From the NCBI RefSeq assembly GCF_020514115.1, contig NZ_VTKZ01000004.1:124001-188000 (forward strand): DNA of 64,000 nucleotides, read 5' to 3'. Both the position numbers and the translations under genes were made by a program. The notes beneath the pieces were generated by a model that was given only the letters and a program-made list of their open reading frames with translations, was not told the DNA's origin and ran no database searches. This stretch comes from Synechococcus sp. MU1642. Lineage in GTDB: Bacteria; Cyanobacteriota; Cyanobacteriia; PCC-6307; Cyanobiaceae. Positions 15,944 to 24,715 of this stretch are shown piece by piece; within the stretch, counting starts at the first letter, position 1, and each line of letters opens with the position of its first letter.

Positions 15944-16572
15944 GGTTTTAGATCGCTCCAGCGATCCAGATCATTCCGTTGGGGGATGAGGGCGCAAGAG
16001 AGCTGTTGCCTGTGCGCCTCCCTCAGCGTTGCTTCCAGCACGGTCGGGCCGCCCCAGGGAATGCCGATTAGGGGCCAGTGCTGCGGGCTGCGGATCAGGG
16101 ATGCGCCGATCCCCAGCAGCCAGTACCCCCCATCGGAGGCTGGTCCCAACACCAGATCATGGTGTTCCAAGTGCTCAACTGCCTGCTTCACGTCATCGGA
16201 ATTGAGTTCGGGCAGATCCGTGCCGATCACAAGGCAGGGCCTGTGATGGCGATGGCCGTGCATTAACTGCCGTCGCAATCGGGTGCCGAGTTGCCCCCTC
16301 CCCTGCAGCCGCACCTGCCTCAGCCCCAGCTGCTGCCCCCAGCGATCGGCCGCACGGGGCCCCAGCCCGCTCACCGCCAGCACAGGCTCGATCTCCACTG
16401 CGCCGGCGAGGCCGCGCACTACCGCAGCGGTGTGCTGCGTGAGCCGCCGCTGAATTCGTGTGGCGCGCTCGTTGCTGTTGGACAAGCCCAGCTCATTGTT
16501 GAGATCGTGGCTCAAGCGGCGTTTGCATCGGCCGGGTGATGGCCAGCGGGCCATCACGACGATCTGCACCAT
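15931..16572 (-). CDS. TIGR04282/DUF2064-like nucleotidyl- or glycosyltransferase
   Basis: The 213-residue product starts VVMARWPSPGRCKRRLSHDL, a variant of the pyrophosphorylase-type nucleotide loop, and holds VIGTDLPELNSDDV and LVLGPASDGGYWLLG. These are the DUF2064/TIGR04282 marks, related to CofC nucleotidyltransferases. It likely prepares an activated sugar or acts with its overlapping GT2 partner. The two form a small minus-strand operon following the HtrA gene. Confidence 0.82.
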   Translation of the reverse strand: MVQIVVMARWPSPGRCKRRLSHDLNNELGLSNSNERATRIQRRLTQHTAAVVRGLAGAVEIEPVLAVSGLGPRAADRWGQQLGLRQVRLQGRGQLGTRLRRQLMHGHRHHRPCLVIGTDLPELNSDDVKQAVEHLEHHDLVLGPASDGGYWLLGIGASLIRSPQHWPLIGIPWGGPTVLEATLREAHRQQLSCALIPQRNDLDRWSDLKPWQG

Positions 16573-16573
16573 C

Positions 16574-17701
16574 TCAGTTATTGCGAGGTAGTTCCCGCGG
16601 GCGCACCTGCACGGTCAGCTCCTCTCCATTGCGTTGGAGGGTGAGCTGCATCGGTTCCCCCACCTGGCCGCGGTCCACGGCGAGTTGCACTTCGGTGGGT
16701 GTTTGAACGGGGTTGTTCTCCACCTTGAGAATCAGATCGCACTGGCGGATGCCTGCAGCAGCGGCCGGCGTGCCCTTGACCACACCCTTGACCAAAACGC
16801 CATTCAGCTCGGGAACTGTGCAGGCGCTGTTGGTGGCATTTATTTCTCGTGCCAGCTGCGGCGTGAGGTTCATCAGCTGCACGCCGATGAAGGGATGGGA
16901 GGCCTGACCGGTGCTGACGATCTGTTGTGCGATCCGCTTGGCCAGGTTGATCGGAACCGCAAAACTCAAGCCGCCACCAGGCGCAGTACGGATTGCAGTG
17001 TTGATGCCGATCACCTGACCGGTGGCATTGATCAGGGGGCCGCCGCTGTTGCCGGGGTTCACCGCTGCATCGGTCTGGATGTAAGGAACCCGTTGGCCGT
17101 CACTGATCGCATTCAGGCGGCCGACAGCGCTGATGATGCCTGCGGTCACGGTGTTGTTAAGGCCGAAGGGGTTGCCGATGGCAATGGCCCATTCTCCCGG
17201 CTTGAGCTGGTCGGAGTTGCCTAGGGCCGCCACCGGCAGGTTATCGGCCACTACTTTCACCACCGCCACGTCGGTGAGGGGGTCGGTGCCGAGAACCTTG
17301 CCCTTGAAACTGCGTCCGTCCGGAAGGGTCACCGCCACTTGATCCGCACCACGGACCACATGCTCATTGGTGAAGATCAGCCCGCTGGCCCGGGTGATGA
17401 AGCCGGAGCCCTGGCCCTGCTGTCGCTGGCTGGAGGGACCCCTGCCGAAAATTCCTCCGAAGGGGTTCGAGATCTCCTTCACCACATCGATGCGCACCAC
17501 AGCCGGTCCGACACGATCCACCGCCTTCACGATTACGTTGTCCCCCGGCTGCAGTGGAGCACTTCGGGGCTGATCGTGCACCACCGGCGGTACTGTCATC
17601 GGTGGCTTGGGCGTCAGCCCCAGCTGGTCTCTCACCAGGCTGCAACCGGAGAGTGCGCTCCCGGCCAGGGCGATGGCGAGCCAATGCTGGGCGTTGAGCA
17701 T
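16574..17701 (-). CDS. HtrA/Deg-type serine protease, predicted lipoprotein
   Basis: A trypsin-like domain carries the triad histidine in FTNEHVVRG, aspartate in LTDVAVVKV and serine in NPGNSGGPL. One PDZ domain follows (GVLVKGVVKGTPAAAAGI). The N-terminus read from ATG 17701 is MLNAQHWLAIALAGSALSGC, a lipobox, so the protein is probably tethered to a membrane and faces the periplasm. This start is preferred to an ATG 51 bases upstream, which would put 17 polar residues before the signal. It probably degrades misfolded envelope proteins, like HhoA, HhoB or HtrA. It is divergent from dnaA (83 bases). Confidence 0.92.
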   Translation of the reverse strand: MLNAQHWLAIALAGSALSGCSLVRDQLGLTPKPPMTVPPVVHDQPRSAPLQPGDNVIVKAVDRVGPAVVRIDVVKEISNPFGGIFGRGPSSQRQQGQGSGFITRASGLIFTNEHVVRGADQVAVTLPDGRSFKGKVLGTDPLTDVAVVKVVADNLPVAALGNSDQLKPGEWAIAIGNPFGLNNTVTAGIISAVGRLNAISDGQRVPYIQTDAAVNPGNSGGPLINATGQVIGINTAIRTAPGGGLSFAVPINLAKRIAQQIVSTGQASHPFIGVQLMNLTPQLAREINATNSACTVPELNGVLVKGVVKGTPAAAAGIRQCDLILKVENNPVQTPTEVQLAVDRGQVGEPMQLTLQRNGEELTVQVRPRELPRNN

Positions 17702-17784
17702 CACGACGAGATGTGTGCTGATGCATTTAAGACGGCCTGAGCGGATCGGCATGCGTAGATTCAGCGCTCGGGCGATGGGCGGTT

Positions 17785-19182
17785 TTGGCGCAGACGGGCG
17801 AAGAGCTCTGGATCAAGGTGCGGGATGGGTTGCAGGCCAAGCTGAGCAAGCCCACCTTCGAGACCTTCATTCGCCCTACGGGTTGCAGCAGCTTTGCCAA
17901 TGGCGAGCTAAAGCTTCTCGCTCCGAATCCCTTCGCCAGCGTTCGTCTGCGTGAGCAGCTGCTGCCCACGATCGCTGAGATGGCCAGCAGCATCAGCGGT
18001 CAGCCCGTTCAGGTGACGGTTCTGGCAGAAACCGCCTTGCCGCCGCCGGACGCCACCGATGAGGCCTCAGCCGCTGCTGATGCAGCTCCACCGCCAGCAC
18101 CATACGAGTCGGCGTCGGCTCCGGCCCGGAACGGCTCCCCACGGCGCTACTTGCCCGGGCTCAATCCCCGATACGTGTTTGGCCGTTTCGTGGTCGGCCC
18201 CAACAGCCGGATGGCCCATGCGGCGGCTCTGGCTGTGGCCGAAGCACCGGGCCGGGAATTCAACCCTCTGTTCATCTGCGGCGGTGTGGGCCTGGGGAAA
18301 ACCCACCTGATGCAAGCCATCGGTCACTACCGGTTGGAAATTGATCCCGGGGCTCGGGTGGCTTACGTCTCAACCGAAACCTTCACCAATGATCTGATCC
18401 AGGCCATCCGCAAGGACGGGATGCAGGCCTTCCGCGATCGCTATCGCGCCGCTGATCTGATCCTGGTGGATGACATTCAATTCATCGAAGGCAAGGAGTA
18501 CACCCAGGAGGAGTTCTTCCACACCTTCAATGCCCTGCACGAGGCAGGCCGTCAGGTGGTGATCGCCAGTGATCGTCCCCCCAGTCAGATTCCGCGGTTG
18601 CAGCAGCGTTTGATCTCCCGGTTCCAGATGGGACTGATCGCTGACATTCAGTCGCCTGACCTGGAGACACGCATGGCGATCCTTCAGAAGAAAGCGGAGC
18701 AGGAGCGCATGTCGCTGCCCCGTGATCTGATCCAATACATCGCCGGCCGCTTCACCTCGAACATCCGCGAGTTGGAAGGGGCCCTGACCCGGGCTGTTGC
18801 CTTCGCCTCAATCACGGGGTTGCCGATGACAGTTGAATCTGTGGCGCCGATGCTCGACCCCACGGGGCAGGGGGTGGAGGTCACGCCGCAACAGGTGATT
18901 GACAAGGTGTCTGAAGTGTTTGATGTCACGGCTGAGGAGATGTGCAGCAGCACCCGACGCCGTGCCGTGAGCCAGGCCCGTCAGGTGGGGATGTACCTCA
19001 TGCGCCGTGGTACTGACCTCAGTTTACCTAGGATCGGCGACAACTTCGGCGGAAAGGACCACACCACGGTGATGTATGCAATCGAGCAGGTGGAGAAAAA
19101 ACTAGCCTCCGATCCCCAGCTCGCCGGTCAAGTGCAGAAAGTGAAGGATCTGCTGCAGATTGATTCACGCAAGAAGCGCTGA
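17785..19182 (+). CDS. dnaA: Chromosomal replication initiator DnaA
   Basis: The 465-residue protein has the DnaA layout: N-terminal domain ([22 protein letters not shown]), a proline/alanine linker (about 90-115), an AAA+ domain with Walker A GGVGLGKT and Walker B ILVDDIQF, and a C-terminal DNA-binding domain with [15 protein letters not shown]. It opens oriC in an ATP-dependent way. The start is TTG at 17785. No ATG fits the conserved N-terminus, so weak initiation may limit synthesis. I saw no obvious cluster of DnaA boxes beside the gene, so this need not be the origin. Confidence 0.95.
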   Translation: MAQTGEELWIKVRDGLQAKLSKPTFETFIRPTGCSSFANGELKLLAPNPFASVRLREQLLPTIAEMASSISGQPVQVTVLAETALPPPDATDEASAAADAAPPPAPYESASAPARNGSPRRYLPGLNPRYVFGRFVVGPNSRMAHAAALAVAEAPGREFNPLFICGGVGLGKTHLMQAIGHYRLEIDPGARVAYVSTETFTNDLIQAIRKDGMQAFRDRYRAADLILVDDIQFIEGKEYTQEEFFHTFNALHEAGRQVVIASDRPPSQIPRLQQRLISRFQMGLIADIQSPDLETRMAILQKKAEQERMSLPRDLIQYIAGRFTSNIRELEGALTRAVAFASITGLPMTVESVAPMLDPTGQGVEVTPQQVIDKVSEVFDVTAEEMCSSTRRRAVSQARQVGMYLMRRGTDLSLPRIGDNFGGKDHTTVMYAIEQVEKKLASDPQLAGQVQKVKDLLQIDSRKKR

Positions 19183-19851
19183 TCAGCGGCAGGCTTTCTT
19201 ATCGCCTTGCCAGCCCGGCATGTTTTGTGCAGCTGTAGAGCACACCAGTTGGCGTGCTGCTGCGAGCGCTGGGTCCAGCCGCCTGGAGCTGAAGGGCGGC
19301 AGGGGGCGGCTGCGCAGCCAGGAACCCCAACGAAACTCGTGATACGGGATGAGGGGCTGAGGCTTGATCCAGCCCTCCTGCTTCAACTTCCAAACGAGGC
19401 TCCGGTAAGGATCGTCGTCCAGCCCCAGCAGGCTTTTGGGCAGCTGCTCGACCGGGCGGGGGCCGTTGCCTCGCCCGTCGTAGAGGTAGAGCCAGCCCTG
19501 GTTGTGCAGATAGGCCAGCACAGCGCTTCGGTCGGCGGTTGGGAGCTCCTGCACCACGTAAGCCCAGGTGGTGGCACCTGGGTCTATGCCGATCAGACCC
19601 CGCAGCCGGTGGTGTCGGTCCAGCATCCACATGGCGCCATCGGCAGACCGGATCAAAGGGACCGGTTTCCCACGTAGGTAGTCGAGACGTTGCTGACGAC
19701 TGTCCTGGGCGAAATCTTTTTCGCGCGACCAGATCTCCGCCAGTCCCACACACCACTGGGTCGGCTGCAGCTTCGCCGCTGACACTTCAATCAGATCGGT
19801 CCCCCGATCGGGAGCTGGGATCTGTTGGTAGGCGGGCAGTCGTAGGGGCAC
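19183..19851 (-). CDS. ParB-like (ParBc_2) protein
   Basis: The 222-residue product shows the ParB/sulfiredoxin-like core: VSAAKLQPTQWCVGLAEI, a polar middle and DGAMWMLDRHHRLRGL, with DRHH as the likely active-site or DNA-binding motif. It belongs to the putative ParB-like nuclease group (PF08857 type). This group is distinct from the true partition protein and has no established substrate. It is convergent with dnaA with no spacer. Nearness to dnaA is suggestive but not proof of a role in chromosome maintenance. Confidence 0.72.
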   Translation of the reverse strand: MPLRLPAYQQIPAPDRGTDLIEVSAAKLQPTQWCVGLAEIWSREKDFAQDSRQQRLDYLRGKPVPLIRSADGAMWMLDRHHRLRGLIGIDPGATTWAYVVQELPTADRSAVLAYLHNQGWLYLYDGRGNGPRPVEQLPKSLLGLDDDPYRSLVWKLKQEGWIKPQPLIPYHEFRWGSWLRSRPLPPFSSRRLDPALAAARQLVCSTAAQNMPGWQGDKKACR

Positions 19852-19874
19852 GACTCAGCGTTGATGCTCCCGCA

Positions 19875-21107
19875 CTATGACCCAATTAAGAAGGGTCGGG
19901 GATCCTGATCAAAGCGATCCCTCACTGGCAGAGGTTTGGCTTGTTCAGGCCCATCCAGCTGGGCGGTGGCTTCGAGGGCTTGACGAAGCAGACGCGCTGC
20001 CGGGAGCGGCATGTCCCTTGGAACCGAAATACGGTCGCGCAGGTAGCGGAGGCCGGCGGCACTCCCCGCTGGCGGGGGGCAGGGCGTGTTGCGAACCAAC
20101 CGGGTGAGGGCACAGCGCAGGGGCAGATCAAAGGCTGTAGCACCCATAGGATTAACGTCCCGAAGCCGTTGTTGGTGACGCAGAACCCGGCTCAGGGCGA
20201 TGACGGCCTGATTGGCTTGATGGTCCGCATCCCAGCAGGCTTCGTCCTCGCCAAGTCCATCACCTCGGTCGATCTGTTCGGCTAGGCGGTGTGCGTCCGC
20301 TCCATCGTCTGACCAGCAGCCGCCCATCTGGGGAGGAAGGTCATGGGCATGGGTGTGGAAGTCGCTTTGGGTGCCGCGGTAGGTATCCAGTTGTTCTAGA
20401 GCGCGGAACCAGCGATCAATGGCTGGATGCTCAGCCCTCAGCCGGTATCCCTTGTAGTACGCCAGCGAGGCATTCATCCGTTCCACGTAGGGAACAAAGA
20501 TCAGATCCACTGTCTGCGGCTCCGGTCCCCGCAGCCACGGTCCCACTCCCTGGTTCAGCTCCCGTTCAAAGCGCTGGGCGATGTCTCGAAACTGCTCTCG
20601 GGCCAGAACCTGTTGCCTCGGACTCAGCCGTGGCGAACACAGCCAGATGCACCAGGCCCTAAACAGTAGCCGTTCAAGACGGCGCAGCTCAAGAGCCTCC
20701 GGTGCTGTCATCGCCATGCCCAGGGGGCCGAACTGCTGTTCGAGGGCCAGCAGGATTTCGTCGCTTTCGGTGATCAAACGCCCTTTGAGCTCCAGGGCCG
20801 GCAACATCCCCGAAGGAACTCTCTCCAGGAACCACGTCTCCTTCGGGCCGTAGCACCGCATGGTGACTTTGCGGATCCGGTAGGGGATTCGCTTGAACTC
20901 CAGCCAAAGCCAGATTTTTTGGCAATAGGGGCACCAAGCGTGGTGGTCGCGGTACAGCGTGACCACCACGTTGGATTCAGGCTGTCCGAATAGGCGCAAC
21001 GTGGCTTGGGCACTGGTCGGCCCTTTGATCCGATTTGGTTCCGGCTTCGCCAGGCTGGCCAATTCCGACCAACTCAGGGGTTCAGCTGATTCCGATGAAA
21101 GGGGCAT
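19875..21107 (-). CDS. Glutathione S-transferase family protein
   Basis: A thioredoxin-fold N-terminal part (about residues 35-120) carries HAWCPYCQK, a CPYC redox motif, and PSGMLPALELKGRLITESDEIL, the glutathione-binding SNAIL/TRAIL-like turn. A helical GST C-terminal domain follows, plus about 130 extra residues of unknown role. The CPYC motif suggests an omega-like thiol transferase rather than a detoxifying transferase. The start at 21107 is favoured, because the ATG 30 bases upstream overlaps the preceding gene more. It lies close to glutathione reductase, so both may serve thiol redox balance. Confidence 0.85.
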   Translation of the reverse strand: MPLSSESAEPLSWSELASLAKPEPNRIKGPTSAQATLRLFGQPESNVVVTLYRDHHAWCPYCQKIWLWLEFKRIPYRIRKVTMRCYGPKETWFLERVPSGMLPALELKGRLITESDEILLALEQQFGPLGMAMTAPEALELRRLERLLFRAWCIWLCSPRLSPRQQVLAREQFRDIAQRFERELNQGVGPWLRGPEPQTVDLIFVPYVERMNASLAYYKGYRLRAEHPAIDRWFRALEQLDTYRGTQSDFHTHAHDLPPQMGGCWSDDGADAHRLAEQIDRGDGLGEDEACWDADHQANQAVIALSRVLRHQQRLRDVNPMGATAFDLPLRCALTRLVRNTPCPPPAGSAAGLRYLRDRISVPRDMPLPAARLLRQALEATAQLDGPEQAKPLPVRDRFDQDPRPFLIGS

Positions 21108-21327
21108 GCAGGATTGGCTCAAGCGTTGCACGTCCATAGGCCCGCCAGTCGCCCAGTTCGTGCATCAGCGCCAGACAGTCCTGCTGGCGGCCCTGATCAG
21201 CCAACTGTTTGAGCCGAAGTCTCATGTCGTCGCTGGTGATCATCATCACGATCTCGCGGCGCTGCGATCTTTTGAGGTGCAGCTCAGGTTCAGGCGGCTG
21301 CCGGCGGCGCTTGGAAGAACTATTCAT
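21082..21327 (-). CDS. Small hypothetical protein, 81 aa
   Basis: A basic N-terminus (SSSKRRRQPPEPELHLKRSQRRE) precedes a helical part (MRLRLKQLADQGRQQDCLALMHELGDWRAYGRATLEPIL). It overlaps the GST start region by about 26 bases on the same strand, consistent with coupling. The soluble helical composition is protein-like. No family recognised. It is divergent from glutathione reductase. Confidence 0.5.
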   Translation of the reverse strand: MNSSSKRRRQPPEPELHLKRSQRREIVMMITSDDMRLRLKQLADQGRQQDCLALMHELGDWRAYGRATLEPILHAPFIGIS

Positions 21328-21443
21328 GATTTAAGAATGCGGTTGAAGTACGGCCGACTCGTCTTGGGCTTTAACAACCCCTCTTCCTCGGACCATAACG
21401 CCATCTTTACGATTACGCCCGTCGTTTCGGGCACCCTCTTGTT

Positions 21444-22805
21444 ATGGGCGCTGATCTGGATCTGATTGTTGTTGGAGCGGGCTCCGGTGGGTTGGCCGCT
21501 GCAAAACGCGCTGCCCGTCATGGAGCCCGCGTCGCGATCGTGGAGGGAGATCGCGTCGGTGGCACCTGCGTGATCCGCGGCTGTGTTCCCAAGAAGCTTT
21601 TGGTGTACGGCGCCCAGGCCCGCCATCAATTGGCGGATGCCTCGGCCTATGGCCTGCACATCCAGTCGGTGCGTTCCGATGTGCCTGAACTCTTGCGTCG
21701 GGTGCGCGCCGAGGTGGATCGGCTTAATGCACTGCATCTCGGATTCCTGGACAAGGCCGGCGTTCAGTTGATCTCCGGTTGGGGATGCTTCATGGCCCCA
21801 GATCGCATCAGCATTTGCGATCAACGTGGCGGGTCCGTGCAACAGGAGCTCTCAGCCCCGCGGTTCCTTGTGGCAGTGGGTGGCCGTCCGGCCCGGCCTG
21901 AGATTCCAGGGGTTGAAAACACCTGGGTTAGTGACGACATGTTTTTGCTGGAGGATGTCCCTTCCTCTGTGGTGGTGGTGGGCGCAGGCTTTATTGCCTG
22001 CGAGTTCGCCTGCATCCTGCGGGGGCTTGGTGTTGCGGTAACCCAGGTGGTGCGTGGGCCTCGGTTGCTGCGTGGCTTTGATGCCGAGTTGGCAGGTGCC
22101 GTGCTGGATGGCATGCATGAGCAGGGCATCGAGGTGCTGCTGGAGCAGACGGTGGTGGCCGTGGAGGGAGATCCCGGGGCGCTGACGGCGCGGCTGGGGA
22201 ATGGTCAGTCCTTGGATTGCGGGGGTGTGCTGATGGCCACTGGCCGTCGCCCCTGGCTTGCGGATCTGGGGTTGGACGCTGCCGGTGTTGCGGTCGACAA
22301 CGGTCGCATCAGGGTCGATGCCAACTCCTGCACGTCGGTGCCCCATATCCATGCCGTCGGCGATGTCACTGATCGGGTCAACCTCACGCCTGTGGCCATT
22401 GATGAAGGTCGTGCTTTCGCCGACAGCGTCTTCGGTTCGCGTCAGCGGCAGGTGAACCACGATCTCGTGGCCAGTGCAGTGTTCACCGCTCCAGAGCTCG
22501 CGACCGTTGGCCTATCGGAAGAACAGGCCATCGAACGCCATGGCGTGGACGGTGTTGTTGTGCATCGCGCCCGATTCCGTTCGATGGCGCGGGCCTTGCC
22601 CGCTTCCGGTTCCCGCTGTCTGCTCAAGCTGGTGGTGGAGAAGCACACCGATCGGGTGCTGGGCTGCCACATGGTGGGCGAGCATGCCGCGGAGATCATT
22701 CAGATGGCGGCGATTGCCGTGGGGATGGGCGCCACCAAGGATGATTTCGACCGCACCATGGCTCTGCACCCTTCTGTTTCAGAGGAGTTCGTGACGATGC
22801 TCTGA
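21444..22805 (+). CDS. gor: Glutathione-disulfide reductase
   Basis: A 453-residue class I pyridine nucleotide-disulfide oxidoreductase. FAD-binding GAGSGGLAAAKRAA lies at the N-terminus, the redox disulphide in GGTCVIRGCVPKKLL, the NADPH site in VVVGAGFIACEFA, and the catalytic HPSVSEEF at the C-terminus. The CVIRGC disulphide and the HPS ending mark glutathione reductase rather than lipoamide or mercuric reductase. It regenerates GSH with NADPH, and the GST-type gene next door probably uses that GSH. Confidence 0.93.
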   Translation: MGADLDLIVVGAGSGGLAAAKRAARHGARVAIVEGDRVGGTCVIRGCVPKKLLVYGAQARHQLADASAYGLHIQSVRSDVPELLRRVRAEVDRLNALHLGFLDKAGVQLISGWGCFMAPDRISICDQRGGSVQQELSAPRFLVAVGGRPARPEIPGVENTWVSDDMFLLEDVPSSVVVVGAGFIACEFACILRGLGVAVTQVVRGPRLLRGFDAELAGAVLDGMHEQGIEVLLEQTVVAVEGDPGALTARLGNGQSLDCGGVLMATGRRPWLADLGLDAAGVAVDNGRIRVDANSCTSVPHIHAVGDVTDRVNLTPVAIDEGRAFADSVFGSRQRQVNHDLVASAVFTAPELATVGLSEEQAIERHGVDGVVVHRARFRSMARALPASGSRCLLKLVVEKHTDRVLGCHMVGEHAAEIIQMAAIAVGMGATKDDFDRTMALHPSVSEEFVTML

Positions 22806-22889
22806 TCCAGCAATCCTTTCGACAGTGTGAAAGGTGCAAGACAATGCATATATGGCGATCTAGACCACGAGTAGATCGATATATATGAC

Positions 22890-23525
22890 GTGGAATCATT
22901 CATGCAGACTCGAGGTCATAAGGCTGATTTTGCTCATTTTTTGATTGAATCTGGCGAGCAATTGCTCAGTCTTCTTTGGCCTGCAGCTGATGCTCGTCGG
23001 GCAGCATCTTTAGAGATCATCGCTCGCACGGCCTATACGGCTGAGGAAAGTGCTTGTCATTACCTTGAAACGATTGGCCTTGATCAGAGCGGTGCTATTC
23101 GTAAGACTCTGGAGCTGGCACGTCGGCAGGATAGTAATGAGCAGACGCATGAAGACATTTTTTCTCGTGATCTTGGTGGACTGTCTTTATGGATAGATCG
23201 CTTTGTGGCAAGGCATGTGGCTGTCCTTGTTTATTGGATATTTGCTCTTATTACCTTGTTGGATCACGAGTTGGCCTCTTTGCTTGGAGAAGCTGTTGAG
23301 GCCGAAGCTGTCAAGACGTACCGGCGCATGCTTTTGGAGCAGCCAGAGGAGTGGTTGCAGCAGCCCGTCACGCCGATCGCAACGGCCTATTGGAGAAAAG
23401 ATGGAAACATGTGGGCTGCCCGTGATGAACGTGAGCCTAAAACTCTTCGAGATGTGATCGAATTAATTGCCAGAGATGAGTTGGATCATGTGGCGGCTAA
23501 TAGCCAAAAAGCAATTGCTTTCTAG
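22890..23525 (+). CDS. Alternative oxidase / plastoquinol terminal oxidase (PTOX-like)
   Basis: The 211-residue protein carries the di-iron pattern of the AOX/PTOX family: NEQTHEDI (E84, H87), DRFVARHVAVLVYWIFALI, EAVEAEAVKTY, and DELDHV (E197, H200). An upstream glutamate in YTAEESACHY could supply a further ligand. It would oxidise plastoquinol and reduce oxygen to water at the thylakoid surface, a safety valve under excess light. Starts are GTG 22890 or ATG 22902. Codon use is A+T-richer than both neighbours, which hints at transfer. Cyanophages are known to carry such genes. Confidence 0.85.
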   Translation: MESFMQTRGHKADFAHFLIESGEQLLSLLWPAADARRAASLEIIARTAYTAEESACHYLETIGLDQSGAIRKTLELARRQDSNEQTHEDIFSRDLGGLSLWIDRFVARHVAVLVYWIFALITLLDHELASLLGEAVEAEAVKTYRRMLLEQPEEWLQQPVTPIATAYWRKDGNMWAARDEREPKTLRDVIELIARDELDHVAANSQKAIAF

Positions 23526-23534
23526 GTATTAATT

Positions 23535-24635
23535 TCAAATGGTTGGGCTGTTCTGGTTGTTCCGCCAATAAAAAACAGCCTGAGTGAAAATCACGATCAT
23601 TATGATTGGAATTACAGCGCAGAGCACCACAAGGCGAAATTCAGCGGCCCAGCTGGCCATAGCCGTTCGGGGCAAAACATTGTCGATTAGATATAGAACA
23701 TAGAGACCTAGAAGTAGCCCTCCTTCAACGCGCGAGATGCGACCTTTCGTCCAAAAGATCGGCATGCAGGCAAGGCTGGTGAGCAGCATTACCGGCAGGT
23801 CGTCCTGAATCAGTTCCGGGCTGACTTCAAGTCCGTTGCCAGCTGCCGCTATAGCTCCGCTGCCCAGCACCAGCATCAGGTTCAACAGGCAGCTGCCCAC
23901 CACGTTGCCGATGGCCAGATCGGTGCGTCCGCGCAGGGCCGCCACCAGGGACGTGATCAATTCAGGCATCGACGTTCCGGCTGAAACGATCGTCAGACCG
24001 ATCACTGCCTCACTAACTCCCAGAAGGGTTGCGGCGCTGACCGCGCCATTCACCAGAACCCTTGATCCGATCGAGAGGACGGTAATGCCGGCAATTAATC
24101 GCACTGAGGCGGGGATCAATCCACCTTTGCTTGCTTCGAGACTGATTTCGGGTTCAGCGCTGCCGCTGTCGTCCGGTTGTTCACGGGCGGTGCGGATCTC
24201 CCAGATGGTGTTGATCAGGAGCCCCAACAGCAACGCCAGGCCCGCTTGCCAAGTGACCCGTCCTGCGGAGGCCATGCCCCAGACCGCCGCCGAGATCGCA
24301 ATCATCAGAGGCACATCCCGCCTCACAAGACGGCTTTCGACGCGCAAGGGCAGCACAAGAGCGCTGCTGCCCAGCACCACCATCACGTTGAAGATGTTGC
24401 TGCCCACCACATTGCTCACGGCGAGGGCGTCAGCCCCCTGCAGCACCGAACTCAAACTCACGAACAGTTCCGGTGCGCTGGTGCCCAGGGAAACCACCGT
24501 GAGGCCAATCACGAGCTGGGGGATCCCGAAGATCACCGCCATGGCGACGGACCCCTGAACGAACAGTTCTCCGCCGCCGAACAGCAGTCCGATGCCCAGC
24601 ATCACTTGGATCGAGGCCTGGAGAAATTCAGGCAT
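23535..24635 (-). CDS. Ca2+/cation antiporter (CaCA family)
   Basis: A 366-residue membrane protein with about eleven helices and two inverted alpha repeats: SLGTSAPELFVSL with NVVGSNIFN, and SAGTSMPELITSL with NVVGSCLLN. These are the ion-binding signatures of the YrbG-like Na+/Ca2+ exchanger group. It would export Ca2+ or Na+ at the plasma membrane. It is divergent from bicA, sharing an 80-base upstream region, and may help balance the sodium that BicA brings in. Cation preference cannot be read from sequence. Confidence 0.9.
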   Translation of the reverse strand: MPEFLQASIQVMLGIGLLFGGGELFVQGSVAMAVIFGIPQLVIGLTVVSLGTSAPELFVSLSSVLQGADALAVSNVVGSNIFNVMVVLGSSALVLPLRVESRLVRRDVPLMIAISAAVWGMASAGRVTWQAGLALLLGLLINTIWEIRTAREQPDDSGSAEPEISLEASKGGLIPASVRLIAGITVLSIGSRVLVNGAVSAATLLGVSEAVIGLTIVSAGTSMPELITSLVAALRGRTDLAIGNVVGSCLLNLMLVLGSGAIAAAGNGLEVSPELIQDDLPVMLLTSLACMPIFWTKGRISRVEGGLLLGLYVLYLIDNVLPRTAMASWAAEFRLVVLCAVIPIIMIVIFTQAVFYWRNNQNSPTI

Positions 24636-24715
24636 GGGCTAGATCAGGTGTTTGGGGATTCTGCTTTGAGTGGAATCAACCTAAGGTCTCTCATCTGGGT
24701 AATAGATAAGAAACC

